Shown: one piece after another, positions 1 through 7,753 of the stretch
Numbering within the stretch: the stretch's first letter is position 1
Layout: the number at the start of each line of letters is the position of its first letter
Source: Adlercreutzia sp. ZJ304
GTDB lineage: Bacteria; Actinomycetota; Coriobacteriia; Coriobacteriales; Eggerthellaceae
Assembly (NCBI RefSeq): GCF_011039075.1
Contig: NZ_JAAKEG010000005.1
Coordinates: forward strand, 152,078 to 216,077
Direction of reading: 5' to 3'
Length of the DNA: 64,000 bases
The notes under the pieces: model-generated
Told to the model about the DNA's origin: nothing
Seen by the model: the letters and a program-made list of their open reading frames with translations, nothing else
Databases searched by the model: none
Translations under genes and position numbers: made by a program

Positions 1-528
1 TTTACCAGTGAAGACATACTCCATAAAAGAAAGTAGATGCTTATCTTTTGTCTTTGCATAGTCTTTGCAGTTAAGAGCAATCCAGTGAGAATCATCTTTT
101 ATAGGAATACTATTATTCTCAATACATACTCTCTCTATCGTATATACAGGAAGTCCTGCTTTGAAAGGGTCATGATTGCAAACAAAGATAATATAGCTTG
201 TGGGTAGATCTTCGTATTCATCACCCTTGTTAAGAGAAGCTGTATCAATAGATGCTTGATAGTATCTATATCTCCTAGCGATATCTGCTCTTTGTTGAAT
301 TTGTAGCTCTATATCAAAAACTTCATGTTTTGTTTTAGCAAATAGATCAAGTCGAACACTCTTAAAATCTAGTCTAGGTTCTATTGCTTGTTCAGCGTTT
401 TTATAGATTAGGTCATCAATTTGTTTACCTAATACACACTCTAGAAAGTCCTTACATATATCTTTTTGAATCATTACGCGATTGAACATAAATTGATTAG
501 TAATAGAAACAGTAGCTTGCTCATCCAT
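1..528 (-). CDS. Rpn/PD-(D/E)XK nuclease-family transposase, N-terminal part (runs off left edge)
   Basis: Open from an ATG at 528 to the window edge, giving 176 residues with no stop. The protein has the early part of the Rpn (recombination-promoting nuclease, PDDEXK_2) fold: RLDFKSVRLDLFAKT, then FDIELQIQQRADIARRYRYY. The D and the ExQ are the expected catalytic residues, and the RRxRYYxxxID stretch is typical of the family. Family members cut DNA and promote RecA-independent recombination. Upstream of the ATG is a weak purine-rich ribosome site (agagaaag). The C-terminal half is outside the window. A separate copy of the same family ends at the right edge. Confidence 0.85.
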   Translation of the reverse strand, partial: MDEQATVSITNQFMFNRVMIQKDICKDFLECVLGKQIDDLIYKNAEQAIEPRLDFKSVRLDLFAKTKHEVFDIELQIQQRADIARRYRYYQASIDTASLNKGDEYEDLPTSYIIFVCNHDPFKAGLPVYTIERVCIENNSIPIKDDSHWIALNCKDYAKTKDKHLLSFMEYVFTGK

Positions 529-861
529 GTTTGTCTATTCTTTCTCTAGAAGACTTATAAATCTTCTAATCAAGACTAGATAGCAAACCTTATATCTGTG
601 TATCAAAAATGCGATATCAAGTGACATACAAACCTTGGCACAAAACCAACTGTTTGCAACACCTATTGACATCACAAATCCCCATAGTTGCAACTTTTAA
701 TGAGTGTAAATCTTGCAGAAATGTGTCGGGAGTTATCTACTATACAAACTTTGCAGTGTTGCGAGTTGGGAAGTTGCGTGTCGTCCGGTTTTGGTAACTT
801 CTCGACTTAACTGCAACCCTTACCGCCGCAGAAATACAAATGCAAAGTAGGTTGAAGCTTC

Positions 862-1036
862 CTAGTTCAAAAAAGTTACAAAAATGGTCAAAACTTCCAG
901 CTTTCCACTGTGAAAAGCACAAAATAGCCCCTAGAGATGCACTACCAAATGCTGTTTGCCCAGTGTTCTCCACAATTCAAGCCAGCCATACGACAATCCG
1001 ACCATGGAAAGCTGGAAGTTTTGACCATTTTTGTAA
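862..1036. repeat. inverted-repeat element, copy A (MITE-like)
   Basis: Perfect 32-bp terminal inverted repeats at 876-907 and 1005-1036, containing AAAAATGGTCAAAACTTCC, enclose about 97 bp. The right half carries a conserved core (reverse strand: GAATTGTGGAGAACACTGGG). A 17-base outer flank, 862-878 (ctagttcaaaaaagtta), is shared exactly with copy B at 21323. It has no coding capacity. The architecture fits a non-autonomous transposable element, though no target duplication was identified. Confidence 0.8.
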
Positions 1037-1102
1037 GTTTATTTCTCTCGCCACGTATTTGAAACTCTGCAACTTAACGAGATTGATTGCAGTCGCAATA
1101 TG

Positions 1103-1270
1103 GACATACACAGTCTTAATATGGGCGGGTGTTCAGGGGGTATGAAAGGATGAAAGGCACCTCGGTATGACATACACAATCTTAATCTGAACGGGTGCTC
1201 AGGGTCAGTGTTGCTGGTTTTATTTCTTTGTAGGACATACACAATCTTGGTCTGGACGAATGTTCAGGGG
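1103..1270. repeat. three degenerate ~37-bp direct repeats at 65-66-bp period
   Basis: Units begin at 1103, 1169 and 1234 with GACATACACAATCTTAATCT or a near match and end in GTTCAGGGG or similar. The intervening segments are about 28-29 bases and unrelated to one another. Repeat and spacer lengths resemble a CRISPR, but units differ at several positions, there are only three, and no cas gene is in the window. I keep it as an unassigned direct repeat. Confidence 0.6.
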
Positions 1271-1295
1271 TGTTCAGATTAAGAATTCAATTAAC

Positions 1296-1349
1296 ATACT
1301 GAAGAGCGGAGTGAAGGCTGCGCAGTTTCCAAACGTAGCTCTTCAGTAT
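1296..1349. repeat. shared-core hairpin element a
   Basis: Arms 1296-1307 and 1338-1349 are perfectly complementary (ATACTGAAGAGC). They enclose a 30-nt core beginning GGAGTGAAGGCTGCG and ending AACGTA. The core recurs in four other hairpins of the window with different stems. It lies beyond the 3' end of the porGDAB operon. Confidence 0.85.
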
Positions 1350-1351
1350 TG

Positions 1352-1423
1352 GCGAAATCGGAATAAAGGCTGCACAGCTGCAAAATCGCGAAATCAGAAT
1401 AAAAACTACACAGCTGCAAAATC
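1352..1423. repeat. two tandem 36-bp units, degenerate relatives of the hairpin core
   Basis: Units 1352-1387 and 1388-1423 both begin GCGAAATC and end GCTGCAAAATC, with a few differences. The middle (AATAAAGGCTGCACAGCTGC in the first unit) resembles the core of the neighbouring hairpins, so they may be decayed or partial copies. Confidence 0.6.
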
Positions 1424-1475
1424 GGGAAAGCGGAGTGAGGGCTGCGAAGCTCCCGAACGTAGCTTTCCCGATTTT
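1418..1475. repeat. shared-core hairpin element b
   Basis: 14-bp perfect arms at 1418-1431 and 1462-1475 (AAAATCGGGAAAGC) around a 30-nt core, GGAGTGAGGGCTGCG to AACGTA. It sits 10 bases beyond the 3' end of porB, where it could act on the por transcript as a terminator or 3'-end stabiliser. It has no T-run of a standard terminator. Confidence 0.85.
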
Positions 1476-1484
1476 GAACGAACT

Positions 1485-2447
1485 CTACTCAATAGGGCTA
1501 GTGGCGTTTTTGCTGCCTTCTACGCGACCCTCTAAATATGCCCAGTACGCATCTACATCGGCTTTCATTTCTTCCAAAATGTGAGCATTCTCGGGCTTGA
1601 ATAAATGCTTAAAGCGACCCTGAGGCTTCAAGAAATCTTCCAGAGGCTTTACGTTCTTCTCCTTTACAGGAGTCAGCTTCCACACGCCATTCTCAACCTC
1701 AAATAAGGGCCAGAATTTCGTATCAACAGCCAAGCGGCAAATTATAGCCGTCTGATCGCTGCCAATACGCCATCCGCGCGGACACGGCGAAAGAATATTC
1801 AAAAATGCCGGTCCATCAACCGAAAACGCCTTCTCTGCCTTCGCCACCAAGTCTTTCCAGTGACCTACAGTTGACTGTCCAACATAAGGTACACCATGTG
1901 CGGCTATTACAGAAGTAAGGTCTTTGCGAACCTGCGGCTTGCCCTGCCCTACTTTGCCAACCTCAGATGTGGTTGCCCAAGCACCTTTCGGCGTAGCAGA
2001 GCTGCGCTGAATACCGGTATTCATATATGCGCCATTGTCGTAGCAAACATATACCATGTCATGACCGCGCTCCATAGCACCCGACAGGCTTTGTAAACCG
2101 ATATCGTAAGTGCCACCGTCGCCGCCAAACGCTACAAACTTAAACTTCTTATCAGCAGGTATCTTTCCGGCGCGCTGCATACCCTTAAACGCAGCCTCTA
2201 CGCCAGAAACGGTAGCGGCAGCATTTTCAAAAGCGTTGTGCACAAACGGCACTTCCCACGCATCGTAAGGATAAATTGTTGTAGAAACTTCCAAACAACC
2301 GGTAGCACAGCCTACAACCGGCTGGCAATCGTCCGGCACACCCATAAGTACCTGACGCACAGCCATCGAAGCACCGCAACCGCCGCACAAACGATGACCC
2401 GGAGCCAAGCTTTCTGGCTTATGCGTTAATTCCTTTATGCTAGCCAT
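1485..2447 (-). CDS. porB: pyruvate:ferredoxin oxidoreductase, beta (TPP) subunit
   Basis: 320 residues, the usual size for PorB. It binds thiamine diphosphate and catalyses decarboxylation of pyruvate to the hydroxyethyl intermediate. Visible marks are the N-terminal HRLCGGCGAS cysteines, the GCATGCLEVSTT block, the TPP motif GGDGGTYDIG, and YDNGAYMNTGIQRSSATP, which is typical of pyruvate-type enzymes. It is the last gene of a four-gene operon in gamma-delta-alpha-beta order. Its ATG overlaps the porA stop by one base (TAATG), implying translational coupling. Other 2-oxoacid substrates cannot be fully excluded. Confidence 0.93.
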   Translation of the reverse strand: MASIKELTHKPESLAPGHRLCGGCGASMAVRQVLMGVPDDCQPVVGCATGCLEVSTTIYPYDAWEVPFVHNAFENAAATVSGVEAAFKGMQRAGKIPADKKFKFVAFGGDGGTYDIGLQSLSGAMERGHDMVYVCYDNGAYMNTGIQRSSATPKGAWATTSEVGKVGQGKPQVRKDLTSVIAAHGVPYVGQSTVGHWKDLVAKAEKAFSVDGPAFLNILSPCPRGWRIGSDQTAIICRLAVDTKFWPLFEVENGVWKLTPVKEKNVKPLEDFLKPQGRFKHLFKPENAHILEEMKADVDAYWAYLEGRVEGSKNATSPIE

Positions 2448-3652
2448 TAGTTCTGCGCTCCTTCCGCATTCTGCATGCCTAAGTAGCTAAGACCACCTGT
2501 CGCAAGCGTGCCCGCAGCCAGTTTTTCCAGATCGGCGAATACTTCGCCAACCAGTTCGTTGGTTAAGTCGTTTCCGCCCAAACCGAAGATGTAATTGTGC
2601 ATAGCCACGTTGCAGCCAGCCGTATAAAGAGCACTCATAACATCAACTGCAAGCGGTCCATACTGTCCGCCAATAGAATCTGAACGGTCCATTATTGCTA
2701 CAGCCTTAGCGCCCTTGCACGCTTCTACTATCTGCTTCGCCGGGAACGGACGATAAACGCGCGGGCGAACAACGCCCACTTTTTTGCCTTCGGCGCGAAG
2801 TTGGCGCGCTATGTGGCGCACATTGCCAGCAGCACTACCGAGAACAACAACAACATACTCGGCATCTTCGCATTCCCAAGCGTCTACCAAATCGAACGGG
2901 CGACCGCACTTGTCAGCCCATGCCTTGCCCACGCGCTCGATAATAGGCAGCGAAGCCTGATTTGCACGACGCAGCATTAAGCGGCTTTTCATGTACGAAT
3001 CGCCATTGGCAAACATGCCAGCACCAATTGGATCGACGCTTGTAAGAAGCCCGTTTGCAGGCTGATAATTCCCCACAAATTCCGCCACAGTTTCATCGTC
3101 TTCCATAACGCAACGCTCCATAGCGTGACTGGTTATGAAGCCGTCTAGCGTAGTCATAACTGGCAGCTGCACATCTGGATTTTCCGCAATGGGGAAACTT
3201 ATAACTGTGTTGTCGTAAGCTTCCTGAGCAGTTTCGGCGAAAAGAAGAATCCAGCCTGTGTCGCGCGCGCCCATAACGTCGGAATGATCGCCGTGAATGT
3301 TGATGGGAGCAGAAAGCGCGCGGTTCGCATTTGCCATAACGATAGGCAAGCGCATGCCCGCAGCAATGAACAGTTCTTCCCACATAAGCGCTAAGCCTTG
3401 GCTGGCAGTAGCGGTAGCTACACGCGCACCAGCGGCAGCCGCGCCTACGCAAGCGCTCATAGCGGAGTGTTCGCTTTCCACAGTAACAAACTCGGTATTA
3501 ACCATTCCGTTTGCTACGTACTTCGCGTAATTTTCCACTATGGTTGTCTGTGGAGTGATGGGATATGCCGCCATTACATCCGGGTCAGCCTGACGCATAG
3601 CCTCAGCAACCATCTGATTGCCAGTGGCTGAAAACGGCTTAGTAGTAGTCAT
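2447..3652 (-). CDS. porA: pyruvate:ferredoxin oxidoreductase, alpha subunit
   Basis: 401 residues with domain I of the 2-oxoacid:ferredoxin oxidoreductases. The early AYPITPQTTIVE motif contacts substrate and TPP, followed by EFVTVESEHSAMSACVGAAAAG. The C-terminal half (about 230-380) is the transketolase C-like domain, with VVVLGSAAGNVRHIARQL and GGQYGPLAVDV. Together with PorB it forms the active site converting pyruvate and CoA to acetyl-CoA, CO2 and reduced ferredoxin. It begins directly after the porD stop. Confidence 0.93.
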   Translation of the reverse strand: MTTTKPFSATGNQMVAEAMRQADPDVMAAYPITPQTTIVENYAKYVANGMVNTEFVTVESEHSAMSACVGAAAAGARVATATASQGLALMWEELFIAAGMRLPIVMANANRALSAPINIHGDHSDVMGARDTGWILLFAETAQEAYDNTVISFPIAENPDVQLPVMTTLDGFITSHAMERCVMEDDETVAEFVGNYQPANGLLTSVDPIGAGMFANGDSYMKSRLMLRRANQASLPIIERVGKAWADKCGRPFDLVDAWECEDAEYVVVVLGSAAGNVRHIARQLRAEGKKVGVVRPRVYRPFPAKQIVEACKGAKAVAIMDRSDSIGGQYGPLAVDVMSALYTAGCNVAMHNYIFGLGGNDLTNELVGEVFADLEKLAAGTLATGGLSYLGMQNAEGAQN

Positions 3653-3967
3653 TTATGCCACCTCCGCTTCGTCTTCGCGTATAAATTCCAGCGCACCGAA
3701 GCGGCATTCATGCACGCAAACACCGCATCCCTTGCAATGGTCGTAATCGATGCCGGTCATTTTCTCATCTTTCACCACAATAGATGAATCGGGGCAAACC
3801 ACCCAACACATCATGCAGTTAGTACACGCATTTTCATCCCACACGGGGCGCATTGAACGCCAACCGCCCGTGATGTATTCCTTCGATGTTCCGGCTTGGC
3901 AGATATAGCCCTTGGGGAAATCCTCGGGTGCCCAGTCTTCAAACGTTGCTAAATCTGGCATTTTCAT
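3653..3967 (-). CDS. porD: pyruvate:ferredoxin oxidoreductase, delta (2[4Fe-4S] ferredoxin) subunit
   Basis: 104 residues with two ferredoxin cluster motifs: CTNCMMCWVVCPDSS and CKGCGVCVHECRFGA (CxxCxxCxxxC twice). It moves electrons from the TPP site to soluble ferredoxin. The start at 3967 overlaps the porG stop by four bases (ATGA), as expected in a translationally coupled operon. Confidence 0.93.
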   Translation of the reverse strand: MKMPDLATFEDWAPEDFPKGYICQAGTSKEYITGGWRSMRPVWDENACTNCMMCWVVCPDSSIVVKDEKMTGIDYDHCKGCGVCVHECRFGALEFIREDEAEVA

Positions 3968-4539
3968 GCGGAGTGCACCTCCTCATATGCACGATCAACC
4001 GATGACAGATTCGCATCGATCATTTCCTGCGAGAATTTCTTGCCAAAAGTTTCCTTCAGGCGCTCTTTGACTAAATCAACTGGAACAACGCCTGTAACCT
4101 TCGACAATGCACCCACGATGGGTGTATTCGGAATATCACGCTTTATTGTGTCTATAGCAATACCGGAGGCATCTACTACCGCCACGCTTACGCTTGGAGC
4201 TACACCCAACTTTGCACGCGCATCCGCAGCGCTCATTTCGGTATTTAGAATAACCGAACCGTTTTCCTTGATGCCTTCCACAACATCCACCGCATCAAGC
4301 AGGGTGTCGTCAAGCACCACTACTATATCGGGGTTAACTATTGTGTTGTGTACTTCAATAGGCGCATCGCTTACACGTGTGTACGCCTTCAGTGGAGCAC
4401 CTGTACGCTCGGGACCATATTCCGGCATTGCCTGAATGTAGGCTCCCTGCAGCAATGCCGTGTCAGCCACCAGCTTCGCAGCCGTTACCGCACCTTGACC
4501 GGCTCGCGCATGCCACCGAATTTCAGTAAGTTCTGACAT
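3964..4539 (-). CDS. porG: pyruvate:ferredoxin oxidoreductase, gamma subunit
   Basis: 191 residues, first gene of the operon. The family motif GQGAVTAAKLVADTAL near the N-terminus and PEYGPERTGAPLKAYTRVSD identify the gamma subunit, which completes the 2-oxoacid:ferredoxin oxidoreductase complex. A strong ribosome site (gagaggag) stands 5 bases before the ATG at 4539. The gene points away from the substrate-binding protein at 4907, so 4540-4906 must contain two divergent promoters. Confidence 0.92.
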   Translation of the reverse strand: MSELTEIRWHARAGQGAVTAAKLVADTALLQGAYIQAMPEYGPERTGAPLKAYTRVSDAPIEVHNTIVNPDIVVVLDDTLLDAVDVVEGIKENGSVILNTEMSAADARAKLGVAPSVSVAVVDASGIAIDTIKRDIPNTPIVGALSKVTGVVPVDLVKERLKETFGKKFSQEMIDANLSSVDRAYEEVHSA

Positions 4540-4906
4540 TCCACTCCTCTCAGTCGGGATGTCCTAATAATGAGTCGATAATAGCAAGCAGCCAGCCACC
4601 CGTAGCTTAGCTGCTGTGCAGGCGATTTGGAAAATTGGTAAGCGGAAAGCAACAAGCCACTCCCCGCCCGTGAACGGCTTTTAGTGCGACGAATGATTAT
4701 GAAAATACATGTGCTGTTTTTTATTGGATTAAGTCTATTAGTTGCGGAATGTTTATTCTGAAAATAGATTGTTTGGTACCAAATTGAAACCTATTTATCA
4801 ACATTTTGGTCGCATTTTCACCGATAATACTTGTTAATTGCGGTTACATTCGGAATTGTGCCGCAGTCGGGGAATCTTTTCCCTGCAGACCAAAAGGAGC
4901 AAACCT
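4540..4906. other. divergent promoter region, porG / substrate-binding protein
   Basis: 367 bases between divergently transcribed genes. It becomes markedly AT-rich from about 4695 to 4850. The portion nearest the plus-strand gene has a small imperfect inverted repeat (ttgcgg at 4838-4843 and ccgca at 4861-4865). I found no riboswitch or clear operator, and no promoter hexamers good enough to call. Confidence 0.5.
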
Positions 4907-6487
4907 ATGGAACAGCCCAAACTGACACGCCGTGGATTCCTTGCTGGCACCGCCGCTACGGGCGCAGTTGCCGCACTTGCAATGAGCGGCTGCAGCAGCC
5001 CAAGCAGTTCATCCAGCGCAGGATCGGCATCTAGTACCGCAGCTTCAACAATTTACGCTGCACCTGCATACACGTCTACAAACGTGAACCCTATCGGCAA
5101 TAGCTCGGCTTTAATGCTTGCTGCCACTTGGCATGTTTTTGAAGGTCTTTACGATCTAGACCTGCATGACTACACCACACACGCCGCCTTGGCTGATGGC
5201 GATCCCGTAAAGGTTTCTGATACGGAATACGAAGTAACACTTCGCGCCGGTGCTAAGTACTCTGACGGCACCGATGTAGTTGCAGCCGACGTTGTAAATG
5301 CTTTTGAGCAGAACATGGCAAACGACACATATGGCGCCTTCCTTTCATTTATTGACGGCGTTGCCGCTAAGGATGACAAAACCGTCACCTTTACTTTGAA
5401 GTACCCCTTCGAAACTCTGTTGAAGGGCCGTCTCGCAGTAGTTAAGGTCTTCCCGGCAAGCCTGACCGAGAACGATTTGAAGACTATGCCTATCGGCTCT
5501 GGTCCTTGGAAGTATGAAAGTGTTGACGGCAACGAGGGTGGTCATATCATCTTCAAGCCCAACGAAAACTACAATGGTCAATATCCTGCCACCTGCGAAG
5601 AGATGGACTGGAACGTATTGGTAGACAATACCTCTCGTACCACCGCTCTGACCGACGGAAGCGTTCAGGTTATTGAAAGCGTACCGGCTGCCAATGCTGA
5701 CCAAGTTGTAGGCGCTGGCGCTACTGTTGATGATGTTCCCGGCTTTGCGCTGGCATTCCTCATGTTCAATACCAAGAAGGCACCGTTCAACGACAAGCGC
5801 GTTCGTCAGGCTTTCTTCTATGCAATCGATATGGACAAGCTAATCGCCAACCAGTTAGCAGGTCATGCTGCACCGGCTACCAGCTTCCTACCCGAAAGCT
5901 ATGCTAACTACCATCGCGCAAGCACCGTATTTACATACGACACCAACAAGGCAAAGAGCCTGTTGGCAGAAGCTGGCGCTGAGGGCCTAAGCGTAGAGCT
6001 GCTAACGAACACCAACTGGGTGTATGACTTAGCTCCGCAAATCAAGGAAGACTTGGAAGCCGCTGGTGTAAGCGTAACCATCAAAGACTTCACTAACGAC
6101 TGGGCAAGCCTTGCTCCGTCCGCATCAGAGCTTCCTTACGACGTAATGCTAACTCCGGGCGATCCGTCTTGCTTCGGCAACGACCCCGACCTACTAATGA
6201 CTTGGTGGTATGGCGACAACGTATGGACCGAAGGTCGCAGCTGCTGGAAAGGCACCGAAGGCTGGACACAGCTTCAAGATCTTATGCAGCAGGCTCGCGA
6301 AGAGGCTGACGCAACCAAGCAGCAAGAGATTTGGAACCAATGCTTCGATCTTATCGCTGACGAAGCTCCAATCTACCCGCTGTTCCACAAAGAGGTTAGC
6401 ACCGGTTACTATGCTGAAAAGCTGGAGGACTTTGCTCCTATCAGCACCACCGGTTTGGTGTTCTTGGGCACCACCCCGCTTCAGTAA
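4907..6487 (+). CDS. ABC transporter substrate-binding lipoprotein, family 5 (peptide/nickel/sialic-acid type)
   Basis: 526 residues. The start at 4907 is chosen because AAAGGAG ends 8 bases upstream and because it begins a proper export signal. A longer frame opening at 4838 would bury the signal. The N-terminus has a twin-arginine-like TRRGFLAG, then a lipobox-like LAMSGC, then a Ser/Ala-rich linker. The rest is an SBP_bac_5 protein (MLAATWHVFEGLYDLD, GTDVVAADVVNAFE, PFNDKRVRQAFFYAIDMDKL). It is probably the binding protein for the minus-strand permease and ATPase genes at 7754-11826, which have no other partner nearby. Exact ligand unknown; sialic acid is inferred from context. Confidence 0.88.
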   Translation: MEQPKLTRRGFLAGTAATGAVAALAMSGCSSPSSSSSAGSASSTAASTIYAAPAYTSTNVNPIGNSSALMLAATWHVFEGLYDLDLHDYTTHAALADGDPVKVSDTEYEVTLRAGAKYSDGTDVVAADVVNAFEQNMANDTYGAFLSFIDGVAAKDDKTVTFTLKYPFETLLKGRLAVVKVFPASLTENDLKTMPIGSGPWKYESVDGNEGGHIIFKPNENYNGQYPATCEEMDWNVLVDNTSRTTALTDGSVQVIESVPAANADQVVGAGATVDDVPGFALAFLMFNTKKAPFNDKRVRQAFFYAIDMDKLIANQLAGHAAPATSFLPESYANYHRASTVFTYDTNKAKSLLAEAGAEGLSVELLTNTNWVYDLAPQIKEDLEAAGVSVTIKDFTNDWASLAPSASELPYDVMLTPGDPSCFGNDPDLLMTWWYGDNVWTEGRSCWKGTEGWTQLQDLMQQAREEADATKQQEIWNQCFDLIADEAPIYPLFHKEVSTGYYAEKLEDFAPISTTGLVFLGTTPLQ

Positions 6488-6508
6488 GCAAACCTTACAC
6501 AGCAAAAA

Positions 6509-6540
6509 AGAAAGCTCGCTTCGGCGGGCTTTCTTTTTAT
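6509..6540 (+). terminator. Rho-independent terminator after the substrate-binding protein gene
   Basis: Stem agaaagctcgc / gcgggctttct with a ttcg tetraloop, followed by TTTTTAT. It starts 22 bases after the stop codon. The A-rich 5' side could also allow some function for the opposite strand. Confidence 0.9.
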
Positions 6541-6567
6541 TTCATCACATTAATAAGTTATCGAATA

Positions 6568-6629
6568 ATGAAGTCGGAAAGGCTACGTTCAGAAGCTGCG
6601 CAGCCTTCACTCCGCCTTTCCGACTTCAT
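6568..6629. repeat. shared-core hairpin element c
   Basis: 16-bp perfect arms (6568-6583 and 6614-6629) around the 30-nt core; here the core reads in the minus direction. It stands between two convergent genes, just after a normal terminator. The stem is unrelated in sequence to those of the other four copies. Confidence 0.85.
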
Positions 6630-6702
6630 GTTATCAAGAGGCTTCATTGATGCCACAGGTCGTTCGTAAAGCTGTGACAGCCGTGAAGGCTGCCGCAACA
6701 AA

Positions 6703-7662
6703 CTAATCCCAAGCTTGGCGCATTAAAGAGTTTTTAGGTATTACCCCGTTTGCGCGCAGTACACGCACAATAGCGCGCACATCGTCTCCTTGAAGTGCAG
6801 CTACCGGTTCGCGCATCTGATTCGTTTCAAAAACACCCATCTGCCAAAGTGCAGTCTTAAAAGCGCCCACACCAGCGCCAAAACCAACCGTAGCCTTAAC
6901 CTTGCGCGTCATCATCATAAGGCGCGCCAAATGGTCTTGCAGTTCGGAAACGCGGTTCCAATCTCCCGCTTTAGCCGCATTCCACATTTCTACATAACCT
7001 GAAGGATCTATATTCGCCAGTCCGGGCACACTTCCATCGGCACCGCCCAAAAGAGCACCATCAACACACACCTCGTGCCCAGTAAGCAACTGCAACGGAT
7101 GCCCAGCGTCTTCATTTTCTATCATCAGCCAACGGAATTGCACATCGTTGCCAGAAGAATCTTTTACGCCCTGTATAACCCCATCGTTTCCAAGACGCAT
7201 CAGCATATCGGGGTCAAGTTTCGTATGTACACTTACCGGCAAGTCGTAAGCAAACAAAGGTAGGTCTGTGTGCTCGCGTATAGCGCGGAAGTGGCGCTCA
7301 GTTTCAATAGGACCACCCAGCGCATAGAACGGTGCTGTAGCTACCAGCGCATCCACACCTTTATGTTGAGACACATGCTTCGCCTGATCGATAACGCGCA
7401 TGGTTTCCATGTCAATTATGCCAACCAATACCGGCACGCGACCATCTACAATAGACAAAGCCACTTGCAAAACATGGTCGCGCTCTTCATTTGTCAAAAA
7501 CGCAACCTCGCCGCTAGAGCCCAAGAAGAATAAACCGTGAACCCCAGCATCTATCATGCGGTTTATGCTTTTCTCAAACGAGACTACATCAACCGTTCGG
7601 TCGCCTTTCAGCGGAATTATGACTGGAGGTATAACACCACTGAATTTCGAGAGATCTTCCAT
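6703..7662 (-). CDS. dihydrodipicolinate synthase / N-acetylneuraminate lyase family protein
   Basis: 319 residues from the second of two adjacent ATGs, which lies 5 bases after a GAAAGGG site (the first ATG would start at 7665). TIM-barrel class I aldolase: GSSGEVAFLTNEER holds the substrate carboxylate loop, YDLP the catalytic Tyr, and GVKDSSG the Schiff-base Lys. The loop reads GSSGE rather than the GTTGE usual in lysine-pathway DapA, and sugar-acid lyases such as NanA vary at this site. With the neighbouring ABC transporter and nagB, N-acetylneuraminate lyase is the favoured role. Another pyruvate-dependent aldolase is possible. Confidence 0.8.
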   Translation of the reverse strand: MEDLSKFSGVIPPVIIPLKGDRTVDVVSFEKSINRMIDAGVHGLFFLGSSGEVAFLTNEERDHVLQVALSIVDGRVPVLVGIIDMETMRVIDQAKHVSQHKGVDALVATAPFYALGGPIETERHFRAIREHTDLPLFAYDLPVSVHTKLDPDMLMRLGNDGVIQGVKDSSGNDVQFRWLMIENEDAGHPLQLLTGHEVCVDGALLGGADGSVPGLANIDPSGYVEMWNAAKAGDWNRVSELQDHLARLMMMTRKVKATVGFGAGVGAFKTALWQMGVFETNQMREPVAALQGDDVRAIVRVLRANGVIPKNSLMRQAWD

Positions 7663-7718
7663 CATTGCCCTTTCATGTTAGATAGCACAAATAATGCGTG
7701 AAGCATTATAAGCATATT

Positions 7719-7748
7719 CAGGAAAGCCCCCTAAAGGGGGCTTCCTAA
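7719..7748 (-). terminator. hairpin after the ABC ATPase gene
   Basis: Stem aggaaagcccc / ggggcttcct with a short loop lies just 3' of the gene ending at 7754 and before the lyase gene. There is only a weak T tract on the minus strand, so it may be an attenuator that lowers lyase expression relative to the transporter. Confidence 0.55.
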
Positions 7749-7753
7749 TTTAA

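Larger units (their letters stand above)
529..1484. other. gene-free, repeat-rich intergenic region
   Basis: About 950 bases without a convincing gene. Short open frames here lack ribosome sites and family resemblance. The space holds a long inverted-repeat element (862-1036), three direct repeats with 65-66-base period (1103-1270), a pair of 36-base tandem units (1352-1423) and two hairpins of the shared-core family (1296-1349 and 1418-1475). It lies between the left-edge Rpn gene and the 3' end of porB. Confidence 0.8.

Noticed and set aside
609..797. Short plus-strand frame in the left intergenic region
   Set aside because: No ribosome site, no recognisable domain; lies in repeat-rich noncoding DNA.
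1103..1270. Confident CRISPR array
   Set aside because: Only three units, each degenerate, no cas genes in the window; kept only as an unassigned direct repeat.
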